This document shows, in pieces, positions 4,963 through 5,711 of a DNA stretch of 5,711 nucleotides. Origin of the DNA: Actinomycetes bacterium (GTDB lineage: Bacteria > Actinomycetota > Aquicultoria > CAJVYJ01); the NCBI GenBank assembly GCA_030597945.1, contig JAUVQW010000079.1, positions 1 to 5,711 on the forward strand. Direction: 5' to 3'. Position numbers and translations under genes: made by a program. Under the pieces are notes generated by a model. That model made no database searches. It saw nothing but the letters and a program-made list of their open reading frames with translations, and was not told the DNA's origin. Within the stretch, counting starts at the first letter, position 1. Every line of letters begins with the position of its first letter.

Positions 4963-5703
4963 ATGAGGGTAGCCATACTTAGTGATATACACTCTAACCT
5001 GGAAGCTTTAAATGCTGTGCTGGATAGTGTTAGGTCTGAAGAAATTAGAGACATTTGGATACTTGGTGATATTTTAGGCTATGGTCCAATGCCAAATGAG
5101 TGCATAGATGCGATTAAAAAACTGGACGCAATCACAATAACCGGAAACCACGACTTGGGGGCAGTAAGCAAGATCGATATAGATAACTTCAACGAAGAAG
5201 GTAAGGTTGCGATAAAATGGCAAAGGAGTAAGGTGTCTTTGGAAAATCTTGAATTCATTAAGACTCTTCCCAAGAGCGCAAGACCGATAGACGATGTCTT
5301 AATGGTCCACGGAAGCCCCAGGCATCCAGTCTGGGAATATGTCATTGCTTCGTGGATAGCAGACGAAAACTTCGCTTATTTTAATGAAAAAATATGTTTC
5401 TTTGGCCACACCCATCTACCCACCGTCTATAAAAGTAATATTGAGCAGGGAAGTGAGATAATTGATGTCACGGCCGGGGATAGATTTGAACTTGATGGGA
5501 AAGATTTAAGGTGGATGATAAATCCGGGAAGCGTCGGCCAGCCAAGGGATGGTAATCCGGACTCAAGTTACTTGATTTTAAATACTGATGACTGGAGTAT
5601 CGAATTTAGGCGAATGGCGTATAAGATCAATAAGACCCAAGAAGAGATGAGAGGCGTCGGTCTACCGTCATATTTGCGAGAGAGGCTGCCAAGAGGTCTT
5701 TGA
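4963..5703 (+). CDS. Calcineurin-like metallophosphoesterase
   Basis: This complete 246-residue protein holds all five metallophosphoesterase blocks: DIH with Asp8 and His10, GDILG with Asp36, GNHD with Asn62 and His63, VHGSP with His116, and GHTH with His149 and His151. These form the two-metal site that hydrolyses phosphomono- or diesters. The late signature NPGSVGQPRDGNP (187-199) and the early LGDILGYGPMPNEC (34-47) place it in the ApaH/YfcE-like group of small cytosolic phosphoesterases, which are often annotated only as metallophosphoesterase. The substrate cannot be told from sequence; nucleotides, cyclic nucleotides and phosphoproteins have all been proposed for relatives. The start at 4963 begins directly with the first strand (MRVAILSDIHSN), the usual N-terminus. 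It is 3 bases after the metalloprotease gene and is the last gene in view; only 8 bases follow its stop, so its terminator is not visible. Confidence 0.92.
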   Translation: MRVAILSDIHSNLEALNAVLDSVRSEEIRDIWILGDILGYGPMPNECIDAIKKLDAITITGNHDLGAVSKIDIDNFNEEGKVAIKWQRSKVSLENLEFIKTLPKSARPIDDVLMVHGSPRHPVWEYVIASWIADENFAYFNEKICFFGHTHLPTVYKSNIEQGSEIIDVTAGDRFELDGKDLRWMINPGSVGQPRDGNPDSSYLILNTDDWSIEFRRMAYKINKTQEEMRGVGLPSYLRERLPRGL

Positions 5704-5711
5704 AATCATTA

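Noticed and set aside
362..5345. Minus-strand open frames opposite cdd, era, deoC, recO, the metalloprotease and the phosphoesterase
   Set aside because: All lie opposite well-supported genes, show no family motifs and have compositions typical of antisense shadows.
1..5711. Mobile element, CRISPR array, toxin-antitoxin or defence system
   Set aside because: No transposase, integrase, regularly spaced repeats, terminal inverted repeats or paired small toxin genes are visible; all coding space is filled by housekeeping-type genes.

Overview
The window is bacterial, densely coded and entirely plus-strand. It holds seven protein genes of recognisable families plus one 250-base intergenic region with unusual structure. 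The gene set (corC/hlyC-type gene, cdd, an acetyltransferase, era, then deoC and recO) is a variant of the widely conserved housekeeping neighbourhood that carries ybeY, cdd, era and recO in Gram-positive-like bacteria. The 371-residue protein after recO is of the DUF2342 zinc-metalloprotease type, which as far as I recall is mainly actinobacterial. This suggests a lower-GC or deep-branching actinobacterial lineage. By eye the base composition is only moderate in GC, unlike classical Streptomyces or Mycobacterium. The assignment is an inference from gene families, not a placement.

Layout. Positions 1-2108 hold the end of one transcription unit: the C-terminus of a CorC/HlyC-type transporter protein (cut by the window edge), cytidine deaminase, a GNAT acetyltransferase with a GTG start, and the GTPase Era. 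The gaps are 13 and 18 bases, followed by an 11-base overlap. Positions 2109-2358 are intergenic. They contain a consensus -10 box (TATAAT), a possible 17-codon leader ORF with its own ribosome binding site, and a nested rod-shaped RNA fold ending in a seven-T tract, which reads as a terminator. Between that and deoC lie a perfect inverted repeat and an exact half-site of the CIRCE heat-shock operator. Positions 2359-5703 hold a second tight unit: a divergent deoxyribose-phosphate aldolase, RecO, the DUF2342-type metalloprotease and a calcineurin-like metallophosphoesterase. Spacings are a 20-base overlap, 11 bases and 3 bases.

Function. Cdd and DeoC are both enzymes of (deoxy)nucleoside salvage. 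Era works in 30S ribosomal subunit maturation and RecO in recombinational repair. The metalloprotease and phosphoesterase have no assigned substrate. Nothing here is a classical mobile element, phage, CRISPR array or defence system. The most interesting part is the 2109-2358 region, which looks like either a small structured RNA or an attenuator or terminator with an embedded leader peptide.
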